A stretch of 64,000 nt of DNA from Alpinimonas psychrophila. GTDB lineage: Bacteria > Actinomycetota > Actinomycetes > Actinomycetales > Microbacteriaceae. The translations under genes and the position numbers were made by a program. Shown here piece after piece: positions 34,758-44,277 of the stretch. The DNA is taken from positions 62,001 to 126,000 of the forward strand of contig NZ_JACGWU010000006.1 in NCBI RefSeq assembly GCF_014137865.1, read 5' to 3'. The first letter of the stretch is position 1. Each line of letters opens with the position of its first letter. The notes under the pieces were generated by a model. That model saw only the letters and a program-made list of their open reading frames with translations. It made no database searches and was not told the DNA's origin.

Positions 34758-34891
34758 TCGACCGGCCGTAAACGGTTTATGTTGCGCCATTTATCGTCTG
34801 CGCGTGCGTGATAGACTTACCCTCAGTCTTTTACATCTCTAGTTGGTTAATCCGGTGTGTTTAGCCGGTGATTTTGGTGAGGGGGTCCGAC

Positions 34892-35134
34892 ATGGGTCGT
34901 GGCCGTCAAAAAGCGAAGCACACCAAGGTGGCTCGCGAGCTAAAGTACTTCAGTCCCGACACTAATTACTCTGCTCTCGAGCGAGAATTAGGGCACGGCG
35001 AAGAACCGAGTTATGACGTTCCGGCTTCTGATGAAAATCTCTCGAAGTGGGCAGACTTCGCAAACGACACCTCTGATCATTCAGACGTCGACGGCGACAC
35101 CTACGAACAAGAAGATGAGGCCGCGCGCGCTTAG
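34892..35134 (+). CDS. DUF3073 small acidic protein
   Basis: The 80-residue protein starts MGRGRQKAKHTKVARELKYF, the highly conserved basic N-terminus of actinobacterial DUF3073, and continues with SPDTNYSALERELG. The second half is strongly acidic and low in complexity. The function is unknown. The ATG at 34892 follows a GAGGGGG stretch by 6 bases. The gene lies between crcB and the purM region, a common neighbourhood in actinobacteria. Confidence 0.9.
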   Translation: MGRGRQKAKHTKVARELKYFSPDTNYSALERELGHGEEPSYDVPASDENLSKWADFANDTSDHSDVDGDTYEQEDEAARA

Positions 35135-35556
35135 GGCCGTTGCCCTCCAGCCTTTCCTGCGGTAAGCGCCACATCGGCGCACCCTCAAGGTTTCGCCGCA
35201 AGACCATTACTTTCGCTACGGATCTTTGCGGCCCCGAGGCAGTTTCGCCGCTCTGCGAAGAATGTCCGCCTAGCGGCGGGCCTTATTTATGCCCTTGGCC
35301 CTTCGTCCGGCCCCAATTCGTGAGCCGGCCGCATTGAGTCGGCGCAAATGGTCGAGTGAATCGCGCCGCGACGACCACCCGTGACGACTCGCTCACGCAT
35401 AGCAACGGCAAGACAACCATTTGTGACGGGTGGATGAGGCTGAGCCCCTCCGAGGTCGCCAAACATGACGACTCGATCAGAAGGATGCTCGGAGGCACGC
35501 AATCCACGGAAATTGGCCGCGGCACAGGCACCCACCAAGCGCAGCCTCGAGGCGAA
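35135..35556. repeat. Gene-poor gap with a terminator and a dispersed repeat element
   Basis: No convincing gene lies in these 422 bases. CCGCC-TAGC-GGCGG (35266-35279) followed by GCCTTATTT is a terminator for the DUF3073 gene. The block 35245-35296, starting GCCGCTCTG and including this hairpin, closely resembles 56222-56274 after purL. Beyond it, GAGTCGGCGCAAATGGT (near 35335) and ACCATTTGTGACGGGT (near 35418) form an imperfect inverted repeat. Confidence 0.6.
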
Positions 35557-36354
35557 CTACAGGGTGCGGGAGGGAACGGGCTTCTTGCGCGAAGGCCGTG
35601 ACCCGCGGGATGCGCGGGAGCCTGCGGGGAGGATCTTGCGGCTACGAACAGTGCCGCCGAGCATCCAGCGCATTCCAAGCCCCGTTATGGTGGCAATGGT
35701 GAGCACCATGAGGAACCCGGCCACGGTGTACAGCCCGATGAGGTGAACGAGGTCGGTGCCGTCTTGGACCAACGGTGACGCGAGCAGAAGCCAGCCGATT
35801 CCGGCCGTCCACGCGAGAGCGGTCACCGGGATCCAGCGCCACACGCGACCGATTTTGCCCAGCTTCGTACCGCGCAAAACAAACCATTGAGCAACGGGCA
35901 TAGCAGCCACCGCAACGATGGCAAAGGCCACGAGAACAATGATGCCGGCCGGCGTGGTTGCCTCGAGCTTGAGATACGTGCCGGGAATCATCCCGACGAT
36001 CCACGCCACGAGTCCGCCCAGGGCCGTGACGCCAATCCACAGGCCGAGCGGCAGTGTCGCCGCCGTCTTGCGCAGAGCGAAGGCTTGAGCGAATCCCAGA
36101 ATGCCGCCTTGAATCGCCCCACCGATCACGGCGAAGATAAGCTGCCCAGTCCCGTCGCGGCCATCGGCCACAGCCCAGAGCGTCGCCACTGAAGGAAAGA
36201 TAAACCCGAGGGCCAGTCCGAGCGTGACCCAAATAACCCACCAGAGCAAGCTGAACTTTTGAGGAGCCTTGGCGCGTGCGGCGGTTGTCGCTGCCATCTT
36301 TGATTTTTGCGTGGACAGCGTCTTGCGCGCTCGCGCGACCGTATTAGTTGACAT
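35557..36354 (-). CDS. Hypothetical polytopic membrane protein
   Basis: The 265-residue protein has a basic N-terminus with Ala/Thr/Lys, about six hydrophobic segments (LLWWVIWVTLGLALGFIFPS is the first), and a Ser/Arg/Lys-rich C-terminal tail. A GGAIQGGILGFAQAFALR segment near residue 80 and PVAQWFVLRG near residue 155 look like an internal repeat. I do not recognise the family. Its ATG overlaps the end of purM by 11 bases, so it is cotranscribed with purM. Confidence 0.7.
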   Translation of the reverse strand: MSTNTVARARKTLSTQKSKMAATTAARAKAPQKFSLLWWVIWVTLGLALGFIFPSVATLWAVADGRDGTGQLIFAVIGGAIQGGILGFAQAFALRKTAATLPLGLWIGVTALGGLVAWIVGMIPGTYLKLEATTPAGIIVLVAFAIVAVAAMPVAQWFVLRGTKLGKIGRVWRWIPVTALAWTAGIGWLLLASPLVQDGTDLVHLIGLYTVAGFLMVLTIATITGLGMRWMLGGTVRSRKILPAGSRASRGSRPSRKKPVPSRTL

Positions 36355-37450
36355 AGTTACCTACCAGCCGAACGGCGCCACCATTAACACCCTTGGCACC
36401 CTGTTCGAAACCGCTGAGATCGCGCGCGGTGGTCGAGACCATGCCGACGACCCATGACGGAATGCCCAGTTCGGTCAGTCGCAGTGTGATGGCGGATGCC
36501 GCCCCAGCGTTCACGACCGCAAACATTCCGACCCCGAGATTCCAGGTGCCCTCGGTGCTTTCGAGCGAGTCGCCCGAGATGCCGGTCAGCACGCGGAATA
36601 CCTGCTGCGGCGACCAGGTGGAACGGTCAACCTCGACCCAGGAATTCAGCGGAAGTACGCGCGCAAGGTTGGCGGCGATGCCGCCCCCGGTCACGTGACT
36701 CAGAGCGTGAACGACCCCGCGCAAGTTTTCATCGGCCAGGACATCGACCAGCGGCCCGGTGTAGAGACGCGTCGGTTCGAGGAGGATCTCGCCGATAACC
36801 CCGCCGAAATCAGCCGAGTAGTCGCCGTAGCCCATTTTGTGCTCGGCCAAAATGTGGCGCACGAGCGAATAACCGTTGGAGTGCAAGCCGGAGGATGCCA
36901 TGGCGATGACAACGTCTCCGTGCACAACTTTCTCGGAACCCAAAGCGTCGGATGCTTCGACAACGCCCACGGCAGCGCCGGCTACGTCATAATCATCCGG
37001 ACCTAGGAGCCCGGGATGTTCAGCGGTCTCACCACCCACAAGTGCGGTGCCGGTCGCCAAGCACGCGTCAGCGATGCCCTTGACGATGGCCGCAATACGT
37101 TCGGGAACAACCTTGCCGCAGGCAATGTAATCCGTCATGAAGAGCGGACGTGCGCCGGTCACAACAATGTCATCGACGACCATGCCCACCAGATCTTGGC
37201 CGATGGTGTCGTGCTTGTCGAGCGCCTGAGCGATGGCCACCTTGGTGCCCACGCCATCCGTGCTGGTAGCTAGGAGAGGGCGATCAAAGTTTTTAATGAA
37301 CGAGACGTCGAACAGCCCAGCGAATCCGCCGACACCGCCAAAAACCTCGGTGCCATGCGTCGCTTTGACGGAGGCCTTCATTAGTTCAACGGCCAAATCG
37401 CCGGCCGCGGTGTCTACGCCCGCGCGCGCATAGGAAGAATTGTGGCTCAC
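36344..37450 (-). CDS. purM: Phosphoribosylformylglycinamidine cyclo-ligase (AIR synthetase)
   Basis: The 368-residue protein has SYARAGVDTAAGD at the N-terminus, LLATSTDGVGTKVAIA and DDIVVTGARPLFMTDYIACG in the ATP-binding domain, and HVTGGGIAANLARVLP in the second domain, all PurM signatures. It closes the imidazole ring in purine synthesis. Translation starts at GTG 37450. It diverges from purF, with a shared 105-base promoter gap. Confidence 0.96.
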   Translation of the reverse strand: MSHNSSYARAGVDTAAGDLAVELMKASVKATHGTEVFGGVGGFAGLFDVSFIKNFDRPLLATSTDGVGTKVAIAQALDKHDTIGQDLVGMVVDDIVVTGARPLFMTDYIACGKVVPERIAAIVKGIADACLATGTALVGGETAEHPGLLGPDDYDVAGAAVGVVEASDALGSEKVVHGDVVIAMASSGLHSNGYSLVRHILAEHKMGYGDYSADFGGVIGEILLEPTRLYTGPLVDVLADENLRGVVHALSHVTGGGIAANLARVLPLNSWVEVDRSTWSPQQVFRVLTGISGDSLESTEGTWNLGVGMFAVVNAGAASAITLRLTELGIPSWVVGMVSTTARDLSGFEQGAKGVNGGAVRLVGNYVN

Positions 37451-37555
37451 CCCCTAATTCTAAGGGCCGGTGAAGAAGTGCTCAGATGTGGCAAACTGAG
37501 ACAGGTCCATTTTGGCCATCTTCTGCACTTCCAATCTCAGGAGCACCCGCGGTTT

Positions 37556-39013
37556 ATGTGTGGCATCGTCGGCATTGTTTCAACAACTCAAGCCAATCAG
37601 CAGGTCTATGACGCTCTGCTATTGCTCCAGCATCGCGGCCAGGATTCCACGGGAATCGCTACCGTTGATGGCAGCCACTTTCACATGCACAAGGCAAAAG
37701 GCCAGGTCCGAGAAGGTTTTCGCACCCGAGACATGCGCACTCTGCTCGGCACAATGGGTCTCGGCCACGTGCGCTACGCCACCAAGGGGGTCGCCAACAA
37801 CGAAGAAGAGGCTCAGCCCTTCTACGTGAATGCGCCTTATGGCATCGTGCTCGTGCACAACGGAAACCTGACCAACACCCGCGAATTGGCCGGCGAACTC
37901 CTCAACATTGATCGCCGCCACGTGAACACCTCCAGCGACACCGAAATGTTGCTCAACGTCTTGGCCACCGAACTTCAGCATTCCGTCTCGGGCATTGACC
38001 TCGGCCCCGACGAGGTTTTTGCCGCCGTGAGCACCCTGCACGAGCGCGTCGAGGGCAGCTACGCCGTCATCGCCCTGATCGCCGGCCACGGCCTATTGGC
38101 GTTCCGTGACCCCTTCGGCATTCGCCCCCTTATTTTGGGCTCGCGCGTCATGGATAACGGCCGCACCGACTGGATTGTCGCTAGCGAATCGCTCGTGCTC
38201 GAAAGCGGCGGATATACCATTGTGCGCGATGTCGCTCCCGGTGAGGCCATCTTTATTTCAGCGGATGGCGAGATGCACTCCCGCCAGTGCGCCGCGAATC
38301 CCCGCCTGGTGCCGTGCTCGTTTGAATACGTTTACCTCGCTCGCCCCGACTCCATCATGAACGGTATCTCGGTCTACGAAGCCCGCCTGCGCCTGGGCGA
38401 TCGCCTTGCCGACACCATTGCCGCCTACACGCCGATGGGTGACGTGGATGTTGTCATGCCCATCCCCGATTCGTCACGCCCCGCCGCCATGCAGGTGGCC
38501 CGCAAGCTTGGCATCGAGTACCGCGAAGGCTTCTACAAGAACCGTTACGTGGGCCGCACGTTCATCATGCCCGGTCAGGCCGAGCGCAAGAAGTCTGTGC
38601 GTCAGAAGTTGAACGCAATGTCGTCGGAGTTCAAGGGCAAGAATGTGCTCATCGTGGACGACTCGATTGTGCGGGGCACGACCTCGCTCGAGATCATCGA
38701 GATGGCGCGCGCGGCGGGTGCCAACAAGGTGACCTTCACATCGGCCGCGCCTCCCGTTCGCTACCCCCACGTATACGGCATCAACATGCCCTCCCGCCAG
38801 GAACTTGTCGCCCACGGCCGCAAGATCCCTGAGATCGGAAACGTTCTGGGCGCGGACTATCTGATTTATCAAGAAGTGGCCGACATGAAGTCCGCCATCC
38901 TCGAGGGCTCTAACGTCACCGATCTTGATATGAGCTGCTTCACAGGCGAGTACGTGACCGGCACCGTCACCCCCGAGTACCTCGACTGGGTCGAGAAGAC
39001 GCAAGGCAGTTAG
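37556..39013 (+). CDS. purF: Amidophosphoribosyltransferase
   Basis: The start at 37556 gives MCGIVGIVSTT, placing the catalytic Cys at position 2 so that it becomes the N-terminal nucleophile after Met removal; longer upstream readings cannot be right. The glutaminase domain (to about residue 235) is followed by a phosphoribosyltransferase domain with VLIVDDSIVRGTTS near residue 365. It transfers glutamine amide nitrogen to PRPP, the first step of purine synthesis. AGGAG lies 12 bases before the ATG. A good terminator follows. Confidence 0.96.
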   Translation: MCGIVGIVSTTQANQQVYDALLLLQHRGQDSTGIATVDGSHFHMHKAKGQVREGFRTRDMRTLLGTMGLGHVRYATKGVANNEEEAQPFYVNAPYGIVLVHNGNLTNTRELAGELLNIDRRHVNTSSDTEMLLNVLATELQHSVSGIDLGPDEVFAAVSTLHERVEGSYAVIALIAGHGLLAFRDPFGIRPLILGSRVMDNGRTDWIVASESLVLESGGYTIVRDVAPGEAIFISADGEMHSRQCAANPRLVPCSFEYVYLARPDSIMNGISVYEARLRLGDRLADTIAAYTPMGDVDVVMPIPDSSRPAAMQVARKLGIEYREGFYKNRYVGRTFIMPGQAERKKSVRQKLNAMSSEFKGKNVLIVDDSIVRGTTSLEIIEMARAAGANKVTFTSAAPPVRYPHVYGINMPSRQELVAHGRKIPEIGNVLGADYLIYQEVADMKSAILEGSNVTDLDMSCFTGEYVTGTVTPEYLDWVEKTQGS

Positions 39014-39053
39014 GCGCAAAGCACTAGGGCGCAAGGCAGCTGAGCGCAAAGGA
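38999..39053. repeat. Imperfect direct repeat at the end of purF
   Basis: The 28 bases beginning ACGCAAGGCAGTTAGGCGCA at 38999, which include the purF stop, are followed by a similar unit beginning GGCGCAAGGCAGCTGAGCGCA at 39027. It looks like a local duplication of the gene end. Confidence 0.6.
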
Positions 39054-39086
39054 TGCCCGGCTCACCTGAGCCGAGCATCCATTTTG
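39051..39086. terminator. Terminator between convergent purF and katA
   Basis: GGATGC (39051-39056) and GCATCC (39075-39080) enclose a second stem, CGGCTCA/TGAGCCG, with a 2-base loop. ATTTTGTT follows for rightward transcripts. The leftward side lacks a T-run, so use by katA is less sure. Confidence 0.85.
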
Positions 39087-39098
39087 TTATAAGGCTAT

Positions 39099-40547
39099 TT
39101 ACTTGCCAACGGCCGCACGGAGAGTCGCACCGAGGTCGGTGTCGACACTGCCCCAGTACCAGAAGAAACGTTCGAGCACCTCGGGACGCGTAATGGAGTT
39201 TGCCTGACCGGTGAGAGTTTCGACGAAGCGGGCACGGCCCTCATCGGTAAACACCTTGCGGTAGAGGGTTCCGGCCTGACCGAAGTCATCGTCGTCGGAG
39301 CGCAACGTGTACGCCACGTGCATAAGTTCGCCATCGGATTCCCAGTGGCCCTCACCCGCAGCGGCGGCATCGGCAACCGGGCCACCAAGCGAGTTGGGGG
39401 CGTACACCGGGGCTGACGCGGGCTTGAAGCCGTGGCGACCCGCGCCATCCTGGGTGTAGCTATTGACCGGAGCCGCATGCGGTGCGTTGACGGGAATCTC
39501 GGCGTAGTTGGCGCCGACACGGTAACGCTGAGCGTCGGGGTAGGCAAACACGCGCGCCATCAACATCTTGTCGGGGCTGATGCCTGTTCCGGGAACCGTA
39601 TTCGCAGGTGAGAATGCGGCCTGCTCGATCTGGGCGAAGAAGTTTTCGGGGTTCTTATTCAGCTCGTAAACGCCCAACTTGATGAGTGGGAAGTCGGCAT
39701 GCGAGAGAATCTTTGTGAGGTCGAACGGGTTAAACCGGTAAGTCTTGGCCTCATCATTGCTCATGATCTGCACGAAGACATCCCACTTGGGGTGATCGCC
39801 ACGCTCAATCGCTTCGTAGAGGTCGCGACGGTAGTAGTCGGCATCCTGACCAGCAATCATTGCACCCTCAGCACCGGTCATGTTGGCCTCGCCCTGAACC
39901 GTGCGAAAGTGGTATTTGACCCACGACGTCTCGCCGGCAGCGTTGATCCACTGGTACGTGTGCGAGCTGAAGCCGTGCATGTGACGCCAGGATGTAGGCA
40001 GGCCACGGTCACCCATCAGGTACGTGACCTGGTGAGCGGATTCGGGGGACAGCGTCCAGAAATCCCACTGCATGTCCGCATCACGAAGACCGGATGCGGG
40101 CAAACGCTTTTGCGAACGAATAAAGTCGGGGAACTTAATGCCATCTCGAATAAAGAACACCGGGGTGTTGTTTCCGACGATGTCGAGGTTGCCCTCGCTC
40201 GTGTAGAACTTCAGCGAGAATCCGCGCACATCGCGCCACGTGTCGGGGCTCCCCTGCTCTCCCGCAACACTGGAGAAACGTGCGAGCATCTCGGTCGTCG
40301 TACCCGGCTGGAATACGGCGGCCCGCGTGTACTTCGAGAGGTCTTCGGTGATCGTCAGTGTGCCGAATGCGCCGCCGCCCTTAGCGTGAACGACACGCTC
40401 GGGGATGCGCTCACGGTTGAACTGGGCATTCTTTTCAACAAGGTAGCGATCGTGCAAAACAGTGGCGCCATCGGGGCCAACAGTTAGTGATTGGTCATCA
40501 CTAGCGACAGGATTTCCAAATTGAGATGTGGTGTAGTTGTGGGTCAT
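39099..40547 (-). CDS. katA: Haem catalase (small-subunit clade)
   Basis: The 482-residue protein has the catalytic His in [14 protein letters not shown] near residue 55, the Asn in the NTPVFFIRD block near residue 128 and the haem-ligand Tyr in [14 protein letters not shown] near residue 338. Length and motifs fit small-subunit monofunctional catalases that disproportionate hydrogen peroxide. It follows the FurA-type regulator by 15 bases, as in other actinobacterial peroxide-response operons. Confidence 0.95.
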   Translation of the reverse strand: MTHNYTTSQFGNPVASDDQSLTVGPDGATVLHDRYLVEKNAQFNRERIPERVVHAKGGGAFGTLTITEDLSKYTRAAVFQPGTTTEMLARFSSVAGEQGSPDTWRDVRGFSLKFYTSEGNLDIVGNNTPVFFIRDGIKFPDFIRSQKRLPASGLRDADMQWDFWTLSPESAHQVTYLMGDRGLPTSWRHMHGFSSHTYQWINAAGETSWVKYHFRTVQGEANMTGAEGAMIAGQDADYYRRDLYEAIERGDHPKWDVFVQIMSNDEAKTYRFNPFDLTKILSHADFPLIKLGVYELNKNPENFFAQIEQAAFSPANTVPGTGISPDKMLMARVFAYPDAQRYRVGANYAEIPVNAPHAAPVNSYTQDGAGRHGFKPASAPVYAPNSLGGPVADAAAAGEGHWESDGELMHVAYTLRSDDDDFGQAGTLYRKVFTDEGRARFVETLTGQANSITRPEVLERFFWYWGSVDTDLGATLRAAVGK

Positions 40548-40562
40548 GGCTCTCTCTCTTTT

Positions 40563-41063
40563 CTAGGACAACAGTTTGTGTTCGGATGCTGAAAATGCTT
40601 GAGAAGCTTCAGTTGCTTGCCTGCTTGTGGCCTCGCATGCTGCACAAAGACCCCAGTAGATGACCTCTGCCCGCGTGATCTGAAAGTCACCGGCATTTTC
40701 GGGGATGAGGCAAGGGGCTGCGCCGACAGCGCAGTCGATGTCAAAAATTCTTTCGCACTTTTCGCAGACGGCATGGTGGTGGTTGTCGTTGGTTCGCAGT
40801 TCGTATCGTGCCGGTGATCCCGCGGGCTCAAGGCGTTGCACAATTCCGGCGACGACATATGCACCCAAGATGGAATACATGGCTTGCAGGGATGTCGTGG
40901 GCTGGGTCTGGCGAACCAGCTCAAACACCTCATCGACGGCAGCATGTGGTTTGGCCGCAAGAGCGGCAATAACAGCCCTCCGCGGGGCGGTCACTTTGAG
41001 ACCGTGTTCACGAAGGACGGCAACGACATCTACGGTGTCGGGTTGAGCAATCGTGTGAAGCAT
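40563..41063 (-). CDS. Fur-family peroxide/iron regulator upstream of catalase
   Basis: The 166-residue protein has a Fur winged helix (LKVTAPRRAVIAAL, residues 21-34), the metal-binding segment NDNHHHAVCEKCERIFDID and a second CAAC, so both structural zinc Cys pairs are present. It most resembles FurA/CatR regulators that repress the linked catalase gene. A 21-base inverted repeat lies 17 bases upstream of its start, which suggests autoregulation. The C-terminal 25 residues are Ser/Ala-rich and variable. Confidence 0.9.
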   Translation of the reverse strand: MLHTIAQPDTVDVVAVLREHGLKVTAPRRAVIAALAAKPHAAVDEVFELVRQTQPTTSLQAMYSILGAYVVAGIVQRLEPAGSPARYELRTNDNHHHAVCEKCERIFDIDCAVGAAPCLIPENAGDFQITRAEVIYWGLCAACEATSRQATEASQAFSASEHKLLS

Positions 41064-41080
41064 GAATTTGAGTCTACCCG

Positions 41081-41101
41081 TGTTTTGAATACTTCAAAAC
41101 A
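41081..41101 (-). promoter_or_regulatory. Fur/PerR-like box before the furA-katA operon
   Basis: TGTTTTGAA (41081-41089) and TTCAAAACA (41093-41101) form a perfect inverted repeat around TAC. The placement just upstream of the regulator start makes it a probable autoregulatory operator. Confidence 0.75.
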
Positions 41102-41121
41102 ATTGCCAGCTGAACATCAGG

Positions 41122-41475
41122 TTAATGGGTATCGGCAGCAGGAGCCTCGACAGCAGGAGCTTCGGCCGCAGGAGCTTCGTTGACGGTTGTGCGCTCGGCA
41201 GTGGTGGTGATCACGTGGCGCGAGTAAACGCGGTCCACTACGAGAGCGAAGACGAGCCCCAAGACGCCGCCACCAATGCCCGTGAAGATCACGAGAAATC
41301 CGAAGACCTGGGTCTGCGTGAACTGCGGGTCGGCGGGGAACGAGAATGTGAGGATAAGCGCGACAATCACACCGATCGAGATACCAACGAAGAAGAACCG
41401 CAGGTACCGCGGCGAGCGCTGCACAGTGACGTTGGCAGTCGTGATGCCGGATTCGGTGGACGATTGATCACTCAT
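41122..41475 (-). CDS. Hypothetical two-helix membrane protein
   Basis: The 117-residue protein has a Ser/Thr-rich N-terminus, a hydrophobic helix (FFFVGISIGVIVALILTFSF), a second one after FTQTQ (VFGFLVIFTGIGGGVLGLVF) and an Ala/Glu/Pro-rich C-terminal tail built from repeated AxEAPA units. It resembles a small actinobacterial membrane protein often found near pur genes, of unknown function. The start at MSDQSS is preferred over one seven codons upstream. Confidence 0.7.
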   Translation of the reverse strand: MSDQSSTESGITTANVTVQRSPRYLRFFFVGISIGVIVALILTFSFPADPQFTQTQVFGFLVIFTGIGGGVLGLVFALVVDRVYSRHVITTTAERTTVNEAPAAEAPAVEAPAADTH

Positions 41476-41523
41476 GGGTTTATTCTCGCAGGCCACAGCT
41501 GAAATGAAACCGCAAACCCCACC

Positions 41524-41880
41524 CTAGAAGCGGAGCGGCAGCACATGCGAGATGTCGGCCCGCGTGCCGGAGGCATGGATGCGGCCGTCGGCAAGGGCAT
41601 CCGCCCAACTGAGAGTGCCGGTGGCCAGCGCCACCCAGGTGAGTGAGTCAACCTCGATGACATTCGGCGGGGTTCCGCGCGTATGTTGGGCTCCCTCCAT
41701 GCACTGCACCGCGCCAAAAGGCGGCACGCGCACCTCCACGGTGTGCCCCGGGATCTTCTCCACGAGGCACTGCAGTAGGTATCGCACAGCGGTGGCGGTG
41801 TCGTCCCGGGAGGCATCCGGCAACACGGCAAGGCGCACGGCATCGCGCCCACGGTGCATATCGATTCGAGGTTTAGCCAC
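41524..41880 (-). CDS. Sterol-carrier-family small protein
   Basis: The 118-residue protein has an SCP2-like pattern: VEVRVPPFGAVQCMEG, NVIEVDSLTWVALATGTLSWADAL and ADISHVLPL at the C-terminus. Proteins of this kind are conserved near purD and purF in actinobacteria; no function has been established that I know of. It is followed by the small membrane protein, and it diverges from purD. Confidence 0.7.
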   Translation of the reverse strand: MAKPRIDMHRGRDAVRLAVLPDASRDDTATAVRYLLQCLVEKIPGHTVEVRVPPFGAVQCMEGAQHTRGTPPNVIEVDSLTWVALATGTLSWADALADGRIHASGTRADISHVLPLRF

Positions 41881-42004
41881 GGGTCAAGTCTGCCGGAGAA
41901 TTCTGCCGCAATTGCGTCCCACGATTCTGCCTGTCGGATGCCCCTGAGCTTGCATGCGCCGGTACCCAAAAGCATGCGCCACTTCGGGGCCATAAACTTA
42001 AAGA

Positions 42005-43336
42005 GTGAAAATCCTTGTACTGGGCTCCGGCGCCCGTGAGCACGCCATCATCACCGCACTCCTGGCCGAGCAGGCGGACCACGACATTGTGGTGGCTCCT
42101 GGCAACGCCGGCATCGCCCATGACGTGCCTGCGGTCAACATCAACGCCGAAGATCCCGATGCCGTCGTGGCCCTCGCGCTAGGTCTCGAGATGGAGCTCG
42201 TCATCATCGGCCCCGAGGCTCCGCTGGTGGCCGGTGTGGCTGACGCGGTGCGGGCGGTGGGCATCCCGGTATTCGGACCCAACCAAGATGCCGCGGCGCT
42301 CGAGGGTTCGAAGACATTTGCCAAGCGCATCATGGATGCCGCGGGCGTTCCCACGGGTCGGGCGCTGAAGGTGTCGACGCTGCTGAATGCCGAGACGGCC
42401 CTGGATGATTTTGGCGCCCCGTACGTGGTGAAGGCCGATGGTTTGGCTGCCGGCAAAGGCGTTCTCGTCACCCACGATCGCGAAGCCGCGGTGACCCACG
42501 CCGCCCACTGGCTTCCGCACGGCGATGTGCTCATCGAAGAGTTTCTCGATGGCCAAGAAGTGTCGCTCTTTCTGTTGGCTGATGGCCACGACGTTCTTCC
42601 CCTCTCCCCCGCCCAGGACTTCAAACGTCTAAGCAACAATGACGAGGGGCCCAACACCGGGGGAATGGGCGCCTACTCGCCGCTTCCGTGGCTGGATGCG
42701 GAGTTTGGCAGCGAGCATGCCTTCGTCACCGAGTGCATCGAGAACGTGGCGCTGCCCACCGTGCGTCAGCTCGAGCGCGAGGGCACCCCGTTTGTGGGCT
42801 TGCTCTACTGCGGTCTGATTCTCACGAAGGCTGGGATTCGCGTTATCGAGTTCAACGCTCGTTTTGGTGACCCCGAAACGCAGGTCGTTCTTCCCCGCCT
42901 CAAGACTCCTCTGTCGAGGCTGCTGCTCGCCACCGCCAACGGTCAACTTGGTGGCATGGATCGACCGAAGTTCAGCGATGACGTTGCCGTAACGGTCGTG
43001 TTGGCTAGCGAGAATTATCCTGGGAGCCCTCTTACGGGACGTGAAATTACGGGGCTGGATGCTGCTTCCGCCGTCGAAGGCGTCCACATTGCCCATGCGG
43101 CGACCGCCGTGCGTTTTAACAGCACCGGTGCACTGGAAAGTGGTTCTGAAACGGACAACGAATTCGGCGTTGAAACCCTGATTGCCACCGGGGGTCGCGT
43201 CCTCAGCGTGGTCGCTCTCGGGCAAGACTTCGCGCAGGCTAGAGCTCGCGCGTATGAGGCGCTCGGGCACATTCATCTCGAGGGTGGCCAGTACCGCACC
43301 GACATCGCGGCCAAAGTTGCGGACATCACCCGGTGA
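42005..43336 (+). CDS. purD: Phosphoribosylamine-glycine ligase
   Basis: The 443-residue ATP-grasp enzyme starts at GTG 42005 with KILVLGSGAREHAI. LVIIGPEAPLVAGVAD near residue 62, the ATP-binding APYVVKADGLAAGKGV and the RFGDPETQ metal-binding motif near residue 290 are diagnostic. It joins glycine to phosphoribosylamine. It overlaps purC by 4 bases. Confidence 0.96.
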   Translation: MKILVLGSGAREHAIITALLAEQADHDIVVAPGNAGIAHDVPAVNINAEDPDAVVALALGLEMELVIIGPEAPLVAGVADAVRAVGIPVFGPNQDAAALEGSKTFAKRIMDAAGVPTGRALKVSTLLNAETALDDFGAPYVVKADGLAAGKGVLVTHDREAAVTHAAHWLPHGDVLIEEFLDGQEVSLFLLADGHDVLPLSPAQDFKRLSNNDEGPNTGGMGAYSPLPWLDAEFGSEHAFVTECIENVALPTVRQLEREGTPFVGLLYCGLILTKAGIRVIEFNARFGDPETQVVLPRLKTPLSRLLLATANGQLGGMDRPKFSDDVAVTVVLASENYPGSPLTGREITGLDAASAVEGVHIAHAATAVRFNSTGALESGSETDNEFGVETLIATGGRVLSVVALGQDFAQARARAYEALGHIHLEGGQYRTDIAAKVADITR

Positions 43337-44277
43337 GCGACAACGACGTGAGCGGTACCGGCTCAGAAGCAACAACCGGATTTTCGAGCGGCGAAGAACT
43401 GAGCTTGCGCGGGTGGGACCACGCGTATTCCGGCAAGGTGCGGGACCTCTATGTTCCTGCCGGTGAATCTCTGGCAACGACCCCCAGAATTCTGGTCGTC
43501 GCCAGCGACCGCGTCAGCGCTTTTGACCACGTACTAGAACCGGGCATCCCGGGAAAGGGCGCCCTCCTCACTCGCCTGAGCCTGTGGTGGTTCGACCAAC
43601 TCGACGTTCCGAATCATTTAGTGCCAGACGACCTGCGCCCGGAAGCAATTCCTGAAGCGGTTGCCGACCGCGCGATGCTCGTGGCCAACCTCGACATGTT
43701 CCCGGTGGAATGTGTCGTGCGCGCGTATCTCTCCGGTAGTGGCTGGCTCGAGTATCAGGAGTCCCAGAGCGTCTGCGGCATTGCGCTCCCCGTCGGGCTC
43801 CGTGATGGTGACAAACTTCCTGAACCGATCTACACCCCCGCGTGGAAGGCCCCGTTCGGTGAGCACGACGAGAACATCACGTTCGAGCGCACCGTCGAAC
43901 TCGTCGGTCTCGAAGTTGCCACCAAGCTCCGGGACCTGTCGCTCAGCATTTTCACTGATGCCGCCGCGATTGCCGCCCAGCGCGGAGTCATTTTGGCCGA
44001 CACCAAGTTTGAGTTTGGCGCCGACCGCGAGACCGGGGTCATCACCCTCGCCGATGAAGTACTCACGAGCGACTCCAGCCGCTACTGGGATGCCGAGGCT
44101 TACGCCGCAGGAACCACCCCGGCGACAAAGATGCTGAGCTTCGACAAACAGATCGTGCGCAACTGGCTCTCGACCAATTGGAACAAGCAGGGGACCCCGC
44201 CGGTGCTTCCCGCCGATATCGTGGCGCAAACATCCGCCAGGTATCGCGAACTTATCGAACGGATGCTCGGTAAATGA
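43333..44277 (+). CDS. purC: SAICAR synthase
   Basis: The 314-residue protein has YSGKVRDLYVPA (ATP-binding KVRD motif) near residue 35, the VVRAYLSGSGWLEYQ segment near residue 132 and LADTKFEFG near residue 218, all PurC signatures. It adds aspartate to CAIR. The GTG start overlaps the purD stop (GTGA). A 27-residue non-conserved N-terminal extension precedes the domain. Confidence 0.96.
   Translation: MSDNDVSGTGSEATTGFSSGEELSLRGWDHAYSGKVRDLYVPAGESLATTPRILVVASDRVSAFDHVLEPGIPGKGALLTRLSLWWFDQLDVPNHLVPDDLRPEAIPEAVADRAMLVANLDMFPVECVVRAYLSGSGWLEYQESQSVCGIALPVGLRDGDKLPEPIYTPAWKAPFGEHDENITFERTVELVGLEVATKLRDLSLSIFTDAAAIAAQRGVILADTKFEFGADRETGVITLADEVLTSDSSRYWDAEAYAAGTTPATKMLSFDKQIVRNWLSTNWNKQGTPPVLPADIVAQTSARYRELIERMLGK

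Noticed and set aside
35356-35601. A plus-strand open frame of 81 codons in the same gap
   Set aside because: No family features, no ribosome-binding site, and it runs into the convergent membrane-protein gene.
35283-35678. A minus-strand open frame of about 130 codons in the gap after the DUF3073 gene
   Set aside because: It overlaps the terminator and the end of the membrane-protein gene, is rich in Pro, Arg and Ser, and has no recognisable family or ribosome-binding site.
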